A DNA stretch of 64,000 bases from Arthrobacter sp. D5-1 (GTDB lineage: Bacteria; Actinomycetota; Actinomycetes; Actinomycetales; Micrococcaceae): positions 186,001 to 250,000 of the forward strand of contig NZ_CP014571.1 in NCBI RefSeq assembly GCF_017357425.1, in the 5' to 3' direction. Positions 19,026-28,111 of the stretch are shown here, in pieces; position 1 is the stretch's first letter, and every line of letters begins with the position of its first letter. The notes below the pieces were generated by a model, which worked only from the letters and a program-made list of their open reading frames with translations, did not search any database and had not been told where the DNA came from. Both the position numbers and the translations under genes were made by a program.

Positions 19026-19976
19026 CTATGTGCCCAGCCTCTCCACGGCGTCCACAACGTCGCGGACACTGACGGCCAAAAGCGCCGGATCAGGATCGGC
19101 TGAGAACACATCACCGCGGCGGAGTTCGACGGCGGTCAGCACCTTGTGCGGTCCGGGCGGCGGTCCCCATTCTTCCGCGGGGGCGGGGCCGAACAGCACC
19201 ACGGACGGGCGCCCATAAGCGGACGCCAAGTGCGCTGCACCGGTATCGGCGGATACCACCAACCGCGCTTCGGCGATGGTGGCCGCGAACTCGGCAAGGC
19301 CTTGCCGCCCGGCCAGCAGGCCGTCGTCGAGGTTTGCTCCTTTGAGTTTCGCCAACGCGGCTGTCTGCTCAGCGCGCCCGCGCTCCGACGCGCCACCAGT
19401 GAGCACTACGTCGTGCCCGGCTGCCGCGAGTTCCGCCGCCACGTCCGCGAACCGATCCACGGGCCACAGCCGGCTGCCGTAGGCCGCGCCCACGTGGATC
19501 ACGGTGGCTCCCGGGCGCGACGAAGGGACAGCGGGGAGGTTCAACCGGTAGTCCAGGGGGTCGGCTTCGATGCCGTGCCAGTTGAGCAGTCGGGTCCAGC
19601 GCTCGCGTTCAGGCAAGCCCGAGGTCCAGGCCGGCCCATCGATCCCGGGTGCCTCGTGCGCGACCACCCGGTTGGCCCCCAGTTCCTCGATCCGGAGGCG
19701 GCTCTCGGCGCCGTTTCCGTGCAGGTTCACGGCAATGTCCACGGCCCCGTGCGGGACGGTCAGGGGGTCGTCGAGGCCCGGGGTAGGCAAGTGATGGATG
19801 CCGCCCACCAGTTCCAGGGCCTCGGCGATCCAGGCCGGTGCAGCGTACAGAATGCGGTGTTCGGGAAAGGCCCGCCGCAGGCCTCGAAGCGCCGGAACTG
19901 CGACCAAAAGGTCACCGAGCTTCAAGGCGCGCAGGGCAAGCAAAAGAGGTTGATCGTTGCGTTCAGCTGTATTCAT
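19026..19976 (-). CDS. Family 9 glycosyltransferase (heptosyltransferase-like)
   Basis: A 316-aa GT-B-fold protein. The N-terminal half begins LLALRALKLGDLLVAVPALR, which matches the nucleotide-heptose:LPS heptosyltransferase start (the acceptor-side Gly-Asp). The C-terminal half carries VIHVGAAYGSRLWP and the donor-binding motif VVSADTGAAHLASAYGRPSVVLFG. GGGAGG precedes ATG 19976. It is divergent from the gmhB-headed operon, starting 86 bases away, and so belongs to the same heptose locus. The acceptor is unknown, since these organisms lack LPS. Confidence 0.85.
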   Translation of the reverse strand: MNTAERNDQPLLLALRALKLGDLLVAVPALRGLRRAFPEHRILYAAPAWIAEALELVGGIHHLPTPGLDDPLTVPHGAVDIAVNLHGNGAESRLRIEELGANRVVAHEAPGIDGPAWTSGLPERERWTRLLNWHGIEADPLDYRLNLPAVPSSRPGATVIHVGAAYGSRLWPVDRFADVAAELAAAGHDVVLTGGASERGRAEQTAALAKLKGANLDDGLLAGRQGLAEFAATIAEARLVVSADTGAAHLASAYGRPSVVLFGPAPAEEWGPPPGPHKVLTAVELRRGDVFSADPDPALLAVSVRDVVDAVERLGT

Positions 19977-20062
19977 GGTGGCCTCCCGCTAGGAGTCTAG
20001 CGGCACGAAACTTCTCACCGCCGCACTGTTTAGCGTCCGGAGAACCGGGGAACGTTGCGGGT

Positions 20063-20617
20063 ATGGGAGGAACCGGAACGTTGAAGGCGGTCCTGTTTGA
20101 CCGCGATGGAACGCTGGTGGTTGACGTGCCTTACAACGGCGACCCGCAGCTGGTGCGGCCCATGGAAGGCGCCCTTGCGGCGCTGGAAGAAGTGCGCAGG
20201 GCAGGGCTTGCCACAGGGGTCCTCAGCAACCAGTCGGGTGTTGCCCGTGGGCTGCTGTCGATGGACCAGGTGGATGCCGTCAACCAGCGGGTGGAACAGT
20301 TGTTGGGCCCGTTCGACGTGTGGCAAGTATGTCCGCACGGGCCCGAGGACAGCTGCGAATGCCGTAAACCTGCGCCAGGCATGATCTTGGCTGCCTGCCA
20401 TGCCCTGGGCATCGAACCGTCCGAGGCTGCCTATGTTGGCGACATCGGTACTGACATGGACGCAGCCGCGGCAGCTGGTGCCCGCAGTGTGTTGGTGCCC
20501 ACGGAGATCACCCTGCACGAGGAGATTGAGGCTGCGGCCAATGTGGCCGTGGATCTTGGCCACGCGGTGAAGATCCTTCTTTCCGGGGTACCGGAAGAAC
20601 AGGACACCCCTGTATGA
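20063..20617 (+). CDS. gmhB: D-glycero-D-manno-heptose 1,7-bisphosphate 7-phosphatase-like HAD
   Basis: A 184-aa HAD-IIIA phosphatase that in the heptose pathway removes the 7-phosphate. Motif I is LFDRDGTLV; VLSNQSGVARG follows. The zinc loop CPHGPEDSCECRKP has the Cys-x-His...Cys-x-Cys pattern of GmhB/HisB-N proteins, and motif IV is VGDIGTDMDAAAAAG. The histidinol-phosphatase relatives share this fold, but the gmhA/hldE neighbourhood favours heptose. ATG 20063 lacks a ribosome site; TTG 20081 has GGGAGG ten bases before it and is a serious alternative. The 3' end overlaps the next gene by ATGA. Confidence 0.85.
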   Translation: MGGTGTLKAVLFDRDGTLVVDVPYNGDPQLVRPMEGALAALEEVRRAGLATGVLSNQSGVARGLLSMDQVDAVNQRVEQLLGPFDVWQVCPHGPEDSCECRKPAPGMILAACHALGIEPSEAAYVGDIGTDMDAAAAAGARSVLVPTEITLHEEIEAAANVAVDLGHAVKILLSGVPEEQDTPV

Positions 20618-21702
20618 GCCGGATCCTGGTAGCCCGCCTGGACAGCATGGGCGACGTCCTCCTTTCAGGACCCGCCCTGCGTGCTGTGGCCAACGGAAAC
20701 AGGCCGGATGGCAGCCGCCCAAACGACGTGGTCCTGCTTTGCGGTCCCGAAGGGTCAAGCGCGGCGGAGATGCTGCCCGGAGTCACCGAGGTTTACACCT
20801 GGGCCTGCCCCTGGATCGTGAACCCCGCACCCCCTGCAACCGAAGCGACGGCCCGCCGGCTGATCGACTTTGTCCGCAATTCCCGCATCGAGGAAGCCCT
20901 GATCCTCACGTCCTTCCACCAATCCCCCCTCCCGCTCGCACTGCTCCTGCGCTTGGCAGGCGTCAAGAAGATCACGGGTGCGTCCACGGACTATGCAGGC
21001 TCCCTGCTGGACGTCCGGCTCAAACCCGGCGAGGACTTCCCCGAGGACCAGCCGGAGGCGGTCCGCGCCCTCACCATCGCTGAGGCCGGTGGCTACGTTC
21101 TTCCCGACGGCGACGACGGGAAACTGCGCATCACTCCGGGGTCGGACCCGGGCGGCGTGGCGGACGAACTGGCTGAAGGTGGCCCGTACATCGTGGTCCA
21201 CCCGGGAGCCGCAGCACCCGCCAGGGCGTGGCCGGCCCTCCACCACGCCGCCACCGTGGAACTGCTCGAAGCATACGGGCATCGTGTGGTGGTCACGGGA
21301 GGTCCCGGGGAAACGTCCCTCACCGCAACGGTGGCAGGACCTTCGGCCAGGAACCTCGGCGGCGGAACCAACCTGCGGACGCTGGCAGCGGTACTTGCCG
21401 GTGCCGCCGTCGTGGTGACCGGAAATACAGGTCCCGCCCATCTGGCTGCAGCGGTGGGTACGCCGGTGGTCTGCCTGTTCGCACCCGTTGTCCCTGCGAT
21501 CCGCTGGGCACCTTACGGCGTTCCGCTGGAGCTGCTCGGCGACCAGGAAGCGGGTTGCAGGAACAGCCGCGCACGCATTTGTCCTGTTCCCGGGCATCCC
21601 TGCCTGAGCTCGGTATCCCCGGAACAGGTTGTCGAAGCTGTTGAAAGGCTCCTGGGAGGCGTGTCGTCACTGTCCACTCGTCGGAAGGTGTGGAAACCAT
21701 GA
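20614..21702 (+). CDS. Family 9 glycosyltransferase (heptosyltransferase-like)
   Basis: A 362-aa protein with the GT9 start RILVARLDSMGDVLLSGPALR and the C-terminal donor site VVTGNTGPAHLAAAVGTPVVCLF, which are the paired hallmarks of heptosyltransferases. VVHPGAAAPARAWP precedes the second Rossmann domain. Near the end, CRNSRARICPVPGHPC contains three cysteines and may bind a metal or form a structural knuckle. The ATG overlaps the gmhB stop (ATGA), implying translational coupling. It is the second gene of an operon of seven overlapping or closely spaced genes. Confidence 0.88.
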   Translation: MSRILVARLDSMGDVLLSGPALRAVANGNRPDGSRPNDVVLLCGPEGSSAAEMLPGVTEVYTWACPWIVNPAPPATEATARRLIDFVRNSRIEEALILTSFHQSPLPLALLLRLAGVKKITGASTDYAGSLLDVRLKPGEDFPEDQPEAVRALTIAEAGGYVLPDGDDGKLRITPGSDPGGVADELAEGGPYIVVHPGAAAPARAWPALHHAATVELLEAYGHRVVVTGGPGETSLTATVAGPSARNLGGGTNLRTLAAVLAGAAVVVTGNTGPAHLAAAVGTPVVCLFAPVVPAIRWAPYGVPLELLGDQEAGCRNSRARICPVPGHPCLSSVSPEQVVEAVERLLGGVSSLSTRRKVWKP

Positions 21703-22766
21703 GGATCCTGGTGTGGCATGTCCACGGCGGATGGATGGAGGCATTCGTCCGTGGCCGGCATGAGTACCTGCTGCCAACATCGTCCGACGGCGGCGCGTGG
21801 GGTTTGGGGCGTGGGGGCCGTGAATGGCCTGCTGCCGCCCGGGAAGTTGACCTGGAGACGCTCGATCCGGACAGCGTAGATGCCGTCGTCCTCCAACGGC
21901 CCGAGGAGATCACTGCGGTGGCCCGCACGCTGGGCCGGCGCCCGGGCCACGACCTCCCAGCCGTCTACCTCGAACACAACACACCCAAGGGCGACGTCCC
22001 GTTCACGCTTCATCCCTTGGCGGACCAGGGCAGCATCCCGGTGGTCCATGTGACCCATTTCAACCAGCTCTTCTGGGACACGGGCTCGGCGGCCACCACG
22101 GTGATCGAGCACGGCATCCCCGACCCCGGGCACCTGTACACCGGCGAACAGGTAGAGATGGGCGTGGTGGTCAACGAACCCGTCAGGCGTGGCCGTGTCA
22201 CGGGAACCGACCTCCTGCCCGGATTCGCCGGCGTGGGTCCGCTGCGGGTGTTCGGCATGGGGACGGAGGCGTTGCCGGAAGCACTGAATCTCAAGGGATT
22301 CGGTCTTAGCGAAAAACGGCTCCACATTGCCGGTGACGTGCAGGCGCCCAAACTCCATCAGGAACTGGCACGCTGCCGCCTGTACCTGCATCCGTTGCGG
22401 TGGACGTCGTTGGGGTTGGCCCTGCTGGAAGCCATGCATCTTGGCATGCCGGTGCTGGCACTGGACACCACCGAGGCGGGCCGCGCCGTACCGCATGGCG
22501 CAGGCCTCGTCTCCAACGACGTCGACGACCTCCAAAAGTTCGCCCGGCGGCTGCTGGACGACCCCGACGACGCGTACGCCATGGGGATCATCGCCCGTGA
22601 GGCCGCCTTGCAGCGCTACGGACTCGGTAGGTTTCTTCGGGCTTGGGACGAACTCCTGGCCGACCTGCCCCAGCACACCCACGGAGGAAGCCGTCCGCAA
22701 CCCGGCACGGCTTTCGCCAGCCATGACACAGAAGCCAGCCATGACACCGAGAGGACGCACCCATGA
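21699..22766 (+). CDS. GT-B glycosyltransferase
   Basis: A 355-aa protein starting MRILVWHVHGGWMEAFVRG. The C-terminal half has the glycosyltransferase-4 donor region (LHPLRWTSLGLALLEAMHLG, MPVLALDTTEA), where the S-L-G-L-A-L-L-E-A-M stretch replaces the usual E(x)7E. ATG 21699 overlaps the upstream stop (ATGA); an upstream GTG at 21690 is too close to the GGAAGG site. The C-terminus carries a tandem repeat ASHDTE-ASHDTE encoded by a duplicated 18-bp unit. The donor sugar could be heptose, given the neighbours, but the sequence does not prove it. Confidence 0.83.
   Translation: MRILVWHVHGGWMEAFVRGRHEYLLPTSSDGGAWGLGRGGREWPAAAREVDLETLDPDSVDAVVLQRPEEITAVARTLGRRPGHDLPAVYLEHNTPKGDVPFTLHPLADQGSIPVVHVTHFNQLFWDTGSAATTVIEHGIPDPGHLYTGEQVEMGVVVNEPVRRGRVTGTDLLPGFAGVGPLRVFGMGTEALPEALNLKGFGLSEKRLHIAGDVQAPKLHQELARCRLYLHPLRWTSLGLALLEAMHLGMPVLALDTTEAGRAVPHGAGLVSNDVDDLQKFARRLLDDPDDAYAMGIIAREAALQRYGLGRFLRAWDELLADLPQHTHGGSRPQPGTAFASHDTEASHDTERTHP
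22716..22751 (+). repeat. 18-bp tandem duplication inside a glycosyltransferase gene
   Basis: Two adjacent 18-bp units (22716-22733 and 22734-22751, beginning GCCAGCCATGACAC) differ at two positions and encode ASHDTE twice. This is likely replication slippage in a tolerant C-terminal tail. Confidence 0.8.
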
Positions 22767-24031
22767 AAATCTCCATGGTCTCCGAACACGCCAGCCCACT
22801 GGCTGCATTGGGAGGCGTTGATGCCGGCGGGCAGAACGTCCATGTGGCCGCGCTTTCGTCAAGCCTTGCTGATCGCGGCCACCAGGTCACGGTGTACACG
22901 CGGCGCGACGATCCGGACCTGCCCGCAAAGGTGCAGGTTGGTCCGGGACTCACCGTGGTCCACGTCGACGCCGGCCCTGCCCGCCGCATTCCCAAGGACG
23001 GGTTGCTGCCGTATATGGGTGCGCTGGCGGACGGGATCTGCGCGGACTGGGCCGGCCAGTTGCCGGACGTGGTCCATGCGCACTTCTGGATGTCCGGCCT
23101 TGCAGCCATCCAGGCCTCCCGGCGCGCCGGAGCACCAGACCCCGTGCCTGTAGTGCAGACCTTCCATGCCCTGGGTTCGGTGAAGCGCCGCCATCAAGGG
23201 TCCGCAGACACCAGCCCGCCGGCCAGGGAGTGGCTGGAACCCTGGGTTGGCCGCACGGCTGACTGGATCATCGCCACGTGCCCCGACGAGGTCTTCGAGC
23301 TCAAAGCCCTGGGCATCAGCCGGTCCAAGGTCTCCATTGCCCCCTGCGGCGTGGACCTCACGCTGTTCCCGGGAACCTCCGACGCCGAACCCAAGTCACG
23401 GACGCATCGCATCCTGAGCGTAGGGCGCCTCGTGCAACGGAAGGGCGTGGACACGGTGATCCAGGCCCTCCCGATCCTCGCTGAGGCAGGCTTCAAGGAC
23501 GTGGAGCTGTTGATCGTTGGTGGCTCCGGCGACGCCCTGACACTTGAGGAAGACCCGGAAGCCCAACGGCTCCATGCGTTGGCGAAGGAACTCGGGGTGG
23601 AGGACAAAGTGACCATGCGCGGGCAGGTTCCACGCGATGCGATGCCCGGCATTTTCCGCAGCGCCGACGCCGTGGTCTGTGCGCCTTGGTACGAGCCGTT
23701 CGGCATTGTGCCGTTGGAGGCCATGGCCTGCGGAGTGCCAGTGGTTGCGGCTGCAGTGGGCGGACTCCGGGAGACCGTCGTCGACCAAAAGACCGGGCTG
23801 CATGTCCCGCCGCGTGATCCGGAAGCCCTCGCCGAGGCACTCGGCAAGCTGCTGGCCGACCCGGAGCTGCGCGCCGACATGGGCCGGGCGGGCGCTCGCC
23901 GGGCACGCTCCCGCTACTCCTGGGAACGCGTTGCCGCCGACACCGAGAAAGCCTACCGATCCGTCCTGGCGGCCGGGCTGTCCCGGCAATCCGAGCAAGT
24001 CCTGGAACCATTGGAAGGAACGGCGCTGTGA
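22763..24031 (+). CDS. Family 4 glycosyltransferase
   Basis: A 422-aa retaining GT-B glycosyltransferase. It begins with an acceptor loop GGVDAGGQNVHVAALS of the sucrose-phosphate-synthase/MshA type. VHAHFWMSGLAA follows, then the phosphate-binding segment LSVGRLVQRKGVDTVI, and the donor-site E(x)7E motif EPFGIVPLEAMACGVPVVAA. MshA (mycothiol synthesis) is the nearest recognised relative, but the heptose operon context argues for a surface-glycan role. The ATG overlaps the preceding stop by ATGA; GTG of the next gene overlaps its stop. Confidence 0.87.
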   Translation: MKISMVSEHASPLAALGGVDAGGQNVHVAALSSSLADRGHQVTVYTRRDDPDLPAKVQVGPGLTVVHVDAGPARRIPKDGLLPYMGALADGICADWAGQLPDVVHAHFWMSGLAAIQASRRAGAPDPVPVVQTFHALGSVKRRHQGSADTSPPAREWLEPWVGRTADWIIATCPDEVFELKALGISRSKVSIAPCGVDLTLFPGTSDAEPKSRTHRILSVGRLVQRKGVDTVIQALPILAEAGFKDVELLIVGGSGDALTLEEDPEAQRLHALAKELGVEDKVTMRGQVPRDAMPGIFRSADAVVCAPWYEPFGIVPLEAMACGVPVVAAAVGGLRETVVDQKTGLHVPPRDPEALAEALGKLLADPELRADMGRAGARRARSRYSWERVAADTEKAYRSVLAAGLSRQSEQVLEPLEGTAL

Positions 24032-24714
24032 TGATCAAAGGCCTTGCGACCACCGGGTCCAGCACCTCGACCACTGTCCAGGCGCGCTGGGTACCCAACG
24101 TCACCGACCCTACCCACACCGCTGAGGTCACCACACACCTGGACAACGTCCTGCCAGCGCTGGAGTCGCTGCGCTCGCAGTCCGGGCGCCTGTCCGCATG
24201 GGGAACCGAACTCGCCACCAGGCTGCTCTCCGGACAACGACTGCTGGCGGCAGGCAACGGCGGCTCAGCTGCTGAGGCGCAACACCTGACAGCTGAACTG
24301 GTGGGCAGGTTCGACGAAGAACGCGCGCCCTTCTCCGCCATCTCCCTGCACGCAGAGTCCTCCGCCGTCACCGCACTGTCCAACGACTACGGCTACGAGG
24401 AAGTCTTCGCCCGGCAAGTCAGGGCACATGGGCGGGCGGGCGATGTGCTTCTCCTTCTCTCCACCAGCGGACGCAGCCCCAATCTGCTCAAAGCCGCCCG
24501 TGCGGCAAGGGAACGCGGCATCGCAACGTGGGCTCTCACCGGTCCGGGCCCCAACCCCCTTTCCGATGCCTGCGATCAAGCCATCACCGTGGACGCCATC
24601 GCCGCCAACGCCCAGGAAGGCCACCTCATCGCAATCCATGCAGTGTGCCGGGCCTTCGACGCCGAGGTCGCCCAGCGCGCAGGTTCAAGCTCCTTCGGGG
24701 CGGGGCAACCATGA
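24028..24714 (+). CDS. gmhA: Sedoheptulose-7-phosphate isomerase (SIS domain)
   Basis: A 228-aa protein. It carries the GmhA signatures LLAAGNGGSAAEAQHLTAEL with VGRF, SNDYGYEEVFARQV, and the SIS phosphate loop LLSTSGRSPNLLKAA. The enzyme isomerises sedoheptulose 7-phosphate to D-glycero-D-manno-heptose 7-phosphate, the entry step to nucleotide heptoses. An N-terminal extension of ~40 residues is longer than in E. coli. GTG 24028 overlaps the previous stop; ATG 24031 is an alternative three bases on. It ends ATGA with the HldE-like gene, which performs the next step. Confidence 0.9.
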   Translation: MMIKGLATTGSSTSTTVQARWVPNVTDPTHTAEVTTHLDNVLPALESLRSQSGRLSAWGTELATRLLSGQRLLAAGNGGSAAEAQHLTAELVGRFDEERAPFSAISLHAESSAVTALSNDYGYEEVFARQVRAHGRAGDVLLLLSTSGRSPNLLKAARAARERGIATWALTGPGPNPLSDACDQAITVDAIAANAQEGHLIAIHAVCRAFDAEVAQRAGSSSFGAGQP

Positions 24715-26114
24715 GGATCACAGTCGTAGGCGACGTCCTTCTGGACGTTGACATCAACGGGGCAGCCACCCGGCTCAGCCCCGACGCGCCGGTACCGGTG
24801 GTGGACGTCGGCGACATCCGGCGTCGTGCAGGAGGCGCCGGGCTCGTGGCCACCGTGTTGGCCCAGGACGGCCACAGCGTTTCGCTGGTCACCGCACTAT
24901 CGGACGACGACGGCGCCAGCCACCTCAAGCGCGCCCTGTCCGGGGTGTCTGTGCTCACCGGAGTCCCGCTCGCCCCCACGCCCACCAAGACACGGGTGCG
25001 GATCGGGACACACCCGATGGTCCGGTTCGACGAAGGGTGCGCCCCCGCCCCTGTTCCCGCCAGCACGGGGGAGATGCTCGCAGCCATCGCCTCGGCGGAA
25101 GCCATTGTGGTGGCCGACTACGGCCGGGGAATGACCGCCAACACCGAGATCCGTGCCGCGCTCGCCGATGCTGTACGCCGCGTCCCCGTGGTGTGGGATC
25201 CGCATCCTGCTGGTTCCGAGCCCGTGCAAGGCGTCGCCGTCGTGACGCCGAACCTTGCCGAGGCCATCGCGGCGGCGAAAGCGGCCGGGCTGGAACCGTC
25301 CACGGGTGCCGAGGAAGCAGGCCGGTACCTGCTCGAAAGATGGGGAAGCAGCGCCGTTTTGGTGACCAGGGGTGCGGACGGGGCGCTCTTGATGTCAGCC
25401 GGAGCCGCGCAGGGTATCCCCGCCCCCAGAACCAACGTCAGCGACCCCTGTGGAGCCGGCGACCGACTGGCCGGCAGCCTTGCCGTGCACTTGGGATCAG
25501 GGATGGACCTCGCACAGGCCGCCGCCCGGGCAGTGGAGGATGCGTCCGCCTTCCTGGCAGGGGGTGGAGCGGCGGCGTTGGCGGTGGTGACCGAAGCGCC
25601 CGACGCCGGCCCCGTCGTCGAGCTTAAAGGTCTGGAACTCGTGGGAGCCGACGACCTTGACCCGGATGGTGTCCAGCTGGCTCGGGCGGTGCGGGCCGGA
25701 GGAGGCACTGTGGTGGCCACGGGCGGATGCTTCGATCTCCTCCACGCCGGTCACGCCCGGACGCTGGCCGCCGCGCGTGGTATGGGCGACTGCCTTATCG
25801 TTTGCCTGAATTCCGATGAATCGGTCAGGCGGCTCAAGGGTCCACATCGGCCAATCGTCAGCGTGGAGGACCGCGCGGAGTTGCTGCTGGCACTCGAATG
25901 CGTCGACGCCGTGGTGGTCTTCGGCGAGGACACTCCCGAAGCCTGCCTCACCGAACTGCGGCCCGATATTTGGGTCAAGGGTGGCGACTACACTCCCGAA
26001 GAATTGCCGGAAGCCCGCTTGGTGGCGGGTTGGGGAGGGCGCTGCGTCACTGTGCCCTTCCATCCGGCACGCTCCACCAGCGGCCTGGCTGCAGCCCTGG
26101 CCAAGGTCAGCTGA
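24711..26114 (+). CDS. hldE: HldE-like bifunctional heptose-7-phosphate kinase / heptose-1-phosphate nucleotidyltransferase
   Basis: A 467-aa fusion. Residues ~1-300 form a PfkB/ribokinase fold (TVVGDVLLDVD, VVADYGRGM, VVTPNLAEA). Its catalytic loop reads DPCGAGDRLAG, keeping the essential GAGD but with an unusual Arg-Leu after it. Residues ~325-467 form a cytidylyltransferase-like domain with VVATGGCFDLLHAGHARTL (HxGH) and the KGGDYTPEEL motif, which match HldE's C-terminal domain. It would make heptose 1,7-bisphosphate and later ADP-heptose, on either side of GmhB. ATG 24711 overlaps the gmhA stop. It is one of two such proteins in the locus. Confidence 0.87.
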   Translation: MRITVVGDVLLDVDINGAATRLSPDAPVPVVDVGDIRRRAGGAGLVATVLAQDGHSVSLVTALSDDDGASHLKRALSGVSVLTGVPLAPTPTKTRVRIGTHPMVRFDEGCAPAPVPASTGEMLAAIASAEAIVVADYGRGMTANTEIRAALADAVRRVPVVWDPHPAGSEPVQGVAVVTPNLAEAIAAAKAAGLEPSTGAEEAGRYLLERWGSSAVLVTRGADGALLMSAGAAQGIPAPRTNVSDPCGAGDRLAGSLAVHLGSGMDLAQAAARAVEDASAFLAGGGAAALAVVTEAPDAGPVVELKGLELVGADDLDPDGVQLARAVRAGGGTVVATGGCFDLLHAGHARTLAAARGMGDCLIVCLNSDESVRRLKGPHRPIVSVEDRAELLLALECVDAVVVFGEDTPEACLTELRPDIWVKGGDYTPEELPEARLVAGWGGRCVTVPFHPARSTSGLAAALAKVS

Positions 26115-26173
26115 CAACAACACCGTCAGCTGAGAACAAGCACCCAAGCAACCGATCAACCGAGAGGAACCGC

Positions 26174-26869
26174 ATGAACACGCAAACACCTGGTCGCGTC
26201 ATCGTCACTGGAGGCGGCTCCGGCCTTGGCGCTGCGATCGTGGAAGCCATCCGCGACGCCGGTGGCACGCCCTTCGTCTTCGACCGCGATGTAAGCAACG
26301 TCTCCGGGGCCAAAGCCCTGGAAGTGGACGTCTCCAACCGGGAAGCAGTGGAAGCCGCCGTCAAGGAGGCCGCCGACACCCTGGGCGGGCTCGATGGCGT
26401 GGTGACCGCGGCAGGCATCGACCGCTGCGGCAAGCTGGGCGATGTCCCTGCCGCCGAATGGGAAAAGGTCATTGGGGTGAACCTCCTGGGCACGGTGTCC
26501 GTAGTCCGGGCGGCCTTGCCGTACCTCAAGGAATCCCGCGGACGGGCCATCACCATTGCGTCCACGCTGGGTTTGAGGGCACTGCCGGATGCCACTGCCT
26601 ACTGCGCCTCGAAGTTCGGTGTGATCGGCTTCAGCCGCGCATTGGCTGCCGAAACCGGGGGAGTCATAGGCGTCACCACCATCATCCCGGGCGGTATGAA
26701 GACCCACTTCTTCGATGATCGGGATGAGCAGTACAAGCCGCAGGACGATTCCAAACTGAACGATCCCGCCAATGTGGCGCAGGCAGTGGTGTTCGCGCTC
26801 TCGCAGCCGTTCGGCAGCGAAGTCCGTGAGCTGCTTATCTGCCCCGCAGAAGAAGGCTCGTGGCCGTAA
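26174..26869 (+). CDS. SDR-family oxidoreductase
   Basis: A 231-aa classical short-chain dehydrogenase with [13 protein letters not shown] at the cofactor site, the aspartate of DRDVSN, the catalytic serine in ITIASTLGLRA and the YCASK tyrosine/lysine pair. GAGAGGAA precedes ATG 26174, 59 bases after hldE. In this operon it could reduce or epimerise a sugar intermediate, but a classical SDR is not the usual HldD. Its last 35 bases overlap the convergent GT9 gene. Confidence 0.84.
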   Translation: MNTQTPGRVIVTGGGSGLGAAIVEAIRDAGGTPFVFDRDVSNVSGAKALEVDVSNREAVEAAVKEAADTLGGLDGVVTAAGIDRCGKLGDVPAAEWEKVIGVNLLGTVSVVRAALPYLKESRGRAITIASTLGLRALPDATAYCASKFGVIGFSRALAAETGGVIGVTTIIPGGMKTHFFDDRDEQYKPQDDSKLNDPANVAQAVVFALSQPFGSEVRELLICPAEEGSWP

Positions 26870-28001
26870 GGTCCAGCACGTCCTGAACAACGTCGGCCAC
26901 GGCGATGCCCTCGATGAGGGTGTCGTCGTGGCCGCAGTGCGGTGCCGTCCATCCCACCTGGGTCACGTCCGCTCCGCAGCGCGGGCACTGCGTAGCCCAC
27001 GACATATGGACGCGGTGCAAGGCCCGCCCTCGAGGGCCCGCATTGAACGCGTTCCCCACCCAATAGATCCCTACCGTCGGGGTCCCCACTGCCTGGGCAA
27101 GGTGCCGGGGACCGCTGTCACTGGCGAGCATCACCGTGGCTTCACCCAGGAGTGCCGCCAAGTCTCCGATCTCCAGTTCGCCGGCCACGGAGCGCACGGC
27201 CTGCCGCTGGTTCTCCGCCAGTTGCCTGCCCGCGAGCTCGGACACTTCCTGCGTCAGCGCCTTCTCCGAACGGTCGCCCACAATCAACACTTGCGCACCT
27301 TCCCGCACTAAGGTTGCCGCCGCTTCAGCAAAATACGATGCCGGCCACCGCCTCCGCGGATCGGTGGCACCCGGATGGAGCACCACCAACGATGTCCGCT
27401 GATGGTCCTTGAAACCCGCAATGTTCCGTTGATGTTCCAGCGTCGGGAGCAGGGGAGGGGCGACGATCGACGGAGCGCCGGCCAGGCCTGCGACCTCCAA
27501 CCAGCGGTCCGGTTCATTCTGGTAGTAGACGTAATCAAGGTTCCGCTCCAGCCGTTCCGCGTCCCGGGTGCGCGTGCCCACGGTATGCCGGGCGCCCAGG
27601 CGGAGCAGGAAAGGGTTGGAGAAGCGCCCTCCGCCGTGCATCTGCAACGCGATGTCGAATTTCCTGGCACGCATGGCCTCGAAAAAGGCCTCTTGCGCCG
27701 CGACGTCCCCAGCATCATCCTCGAAGCGCTCGCCGTTGCGCGGACCGTCGTGGACGCCCCGCGTCACTGGCAGCATTTGGACGTCGTCTACCGGACCTTC
27801 CGTCGCGGCAACCACTGCCGCGTGGATCGGTGTGCCCAGCACGGTGATGGTGGCAGCAGGGTAGGCCTCCTTGAGGGCGTGGAGGGCAGGGAAGGTGTAG
27901 ATCAGGTCGCCCAAGCCGCCACCCCGGAGGACCGCAATCCGCTTCACGTCGCTGAACATTTCCAGCACGGGACCGACGCCGGGCTTGGGAGGAAGATTCA
28001 T
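26835..28001 (-). CDS. Family 9 glycosyltransferase (heptosyltransferase-like)
   Basis: A 388-aa protein with the GT9 N-terminal motif IAVLRGGGLGDLIYTFPALH and the C-terminal donor site LASDSGPRHLAQAVGTPTVG. VVLHPGATDPRRRWP marks the interdomain region. A cysteine-rich segment QCPRCGADVTQVGWTAPHCG near the C-terminus could bind zinc; it has no counterpart in the other two GT9 proteins of the locus. ATG 28001 is chosen for AAGGA seven bases upstream; a longer frame reaching 28118 would overlap the divergent hldE-like gene. The two divergent starts lie 110 bases apart. Confidence 0.86.
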   Translation of the reverse strand: MNLPPKPGVGPVLEMFSDVKRIAVLRGGGLGDLIYTFPALHALKEAYPAATITVLGTPIHAAVVAATEGPVDDVQMLPVTRGVHDGPRNGERFEDDAGDVAAQEAFFEAMRARKFDIALQMHGGGRFSNPFLLRLGARHTVGTRTRDAERLERNLDYVYYQNEPDRWLEVAGLAGAPSIVAPPLLPTLEHQRNIAGFKDHQRTSLVVLHPGATDPRRRWPASYFAEAAATLVREGAQVLIVGDRSEKALTQEVSELAGRQLAENQRQAVRSVAGELEIGDLAALLGEATVMLASDSGPRHLAQAVGTPTVGIYWVGNAFNAGPRGRALHRVHMSWATQCPRCGADVTQVGWTAPHCGHDDTLIEGIAVADVVQDVLDLTATSLLLRGR

Positions 28002-28111
28002 GAGCAATTCCTTCTTCAGGGTGGCGGAAACTCCCGGGCCGGGCGTGTGAAGCGCCTGCCGCGGGGTACCTGAGGGGAACAGGAAACTGTCGCCCAACCG
28101 GAAGGTACCCC

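Noticed and set aside
22763..24031. MshA (mycothiol synthesis) as the definite identity of the family 4 glycosyltransferase
   Set aside because: It shares general motifs, but its position inside the heptose operon makes a surface-glycan role more likely; the donor cannot be read from sequence.
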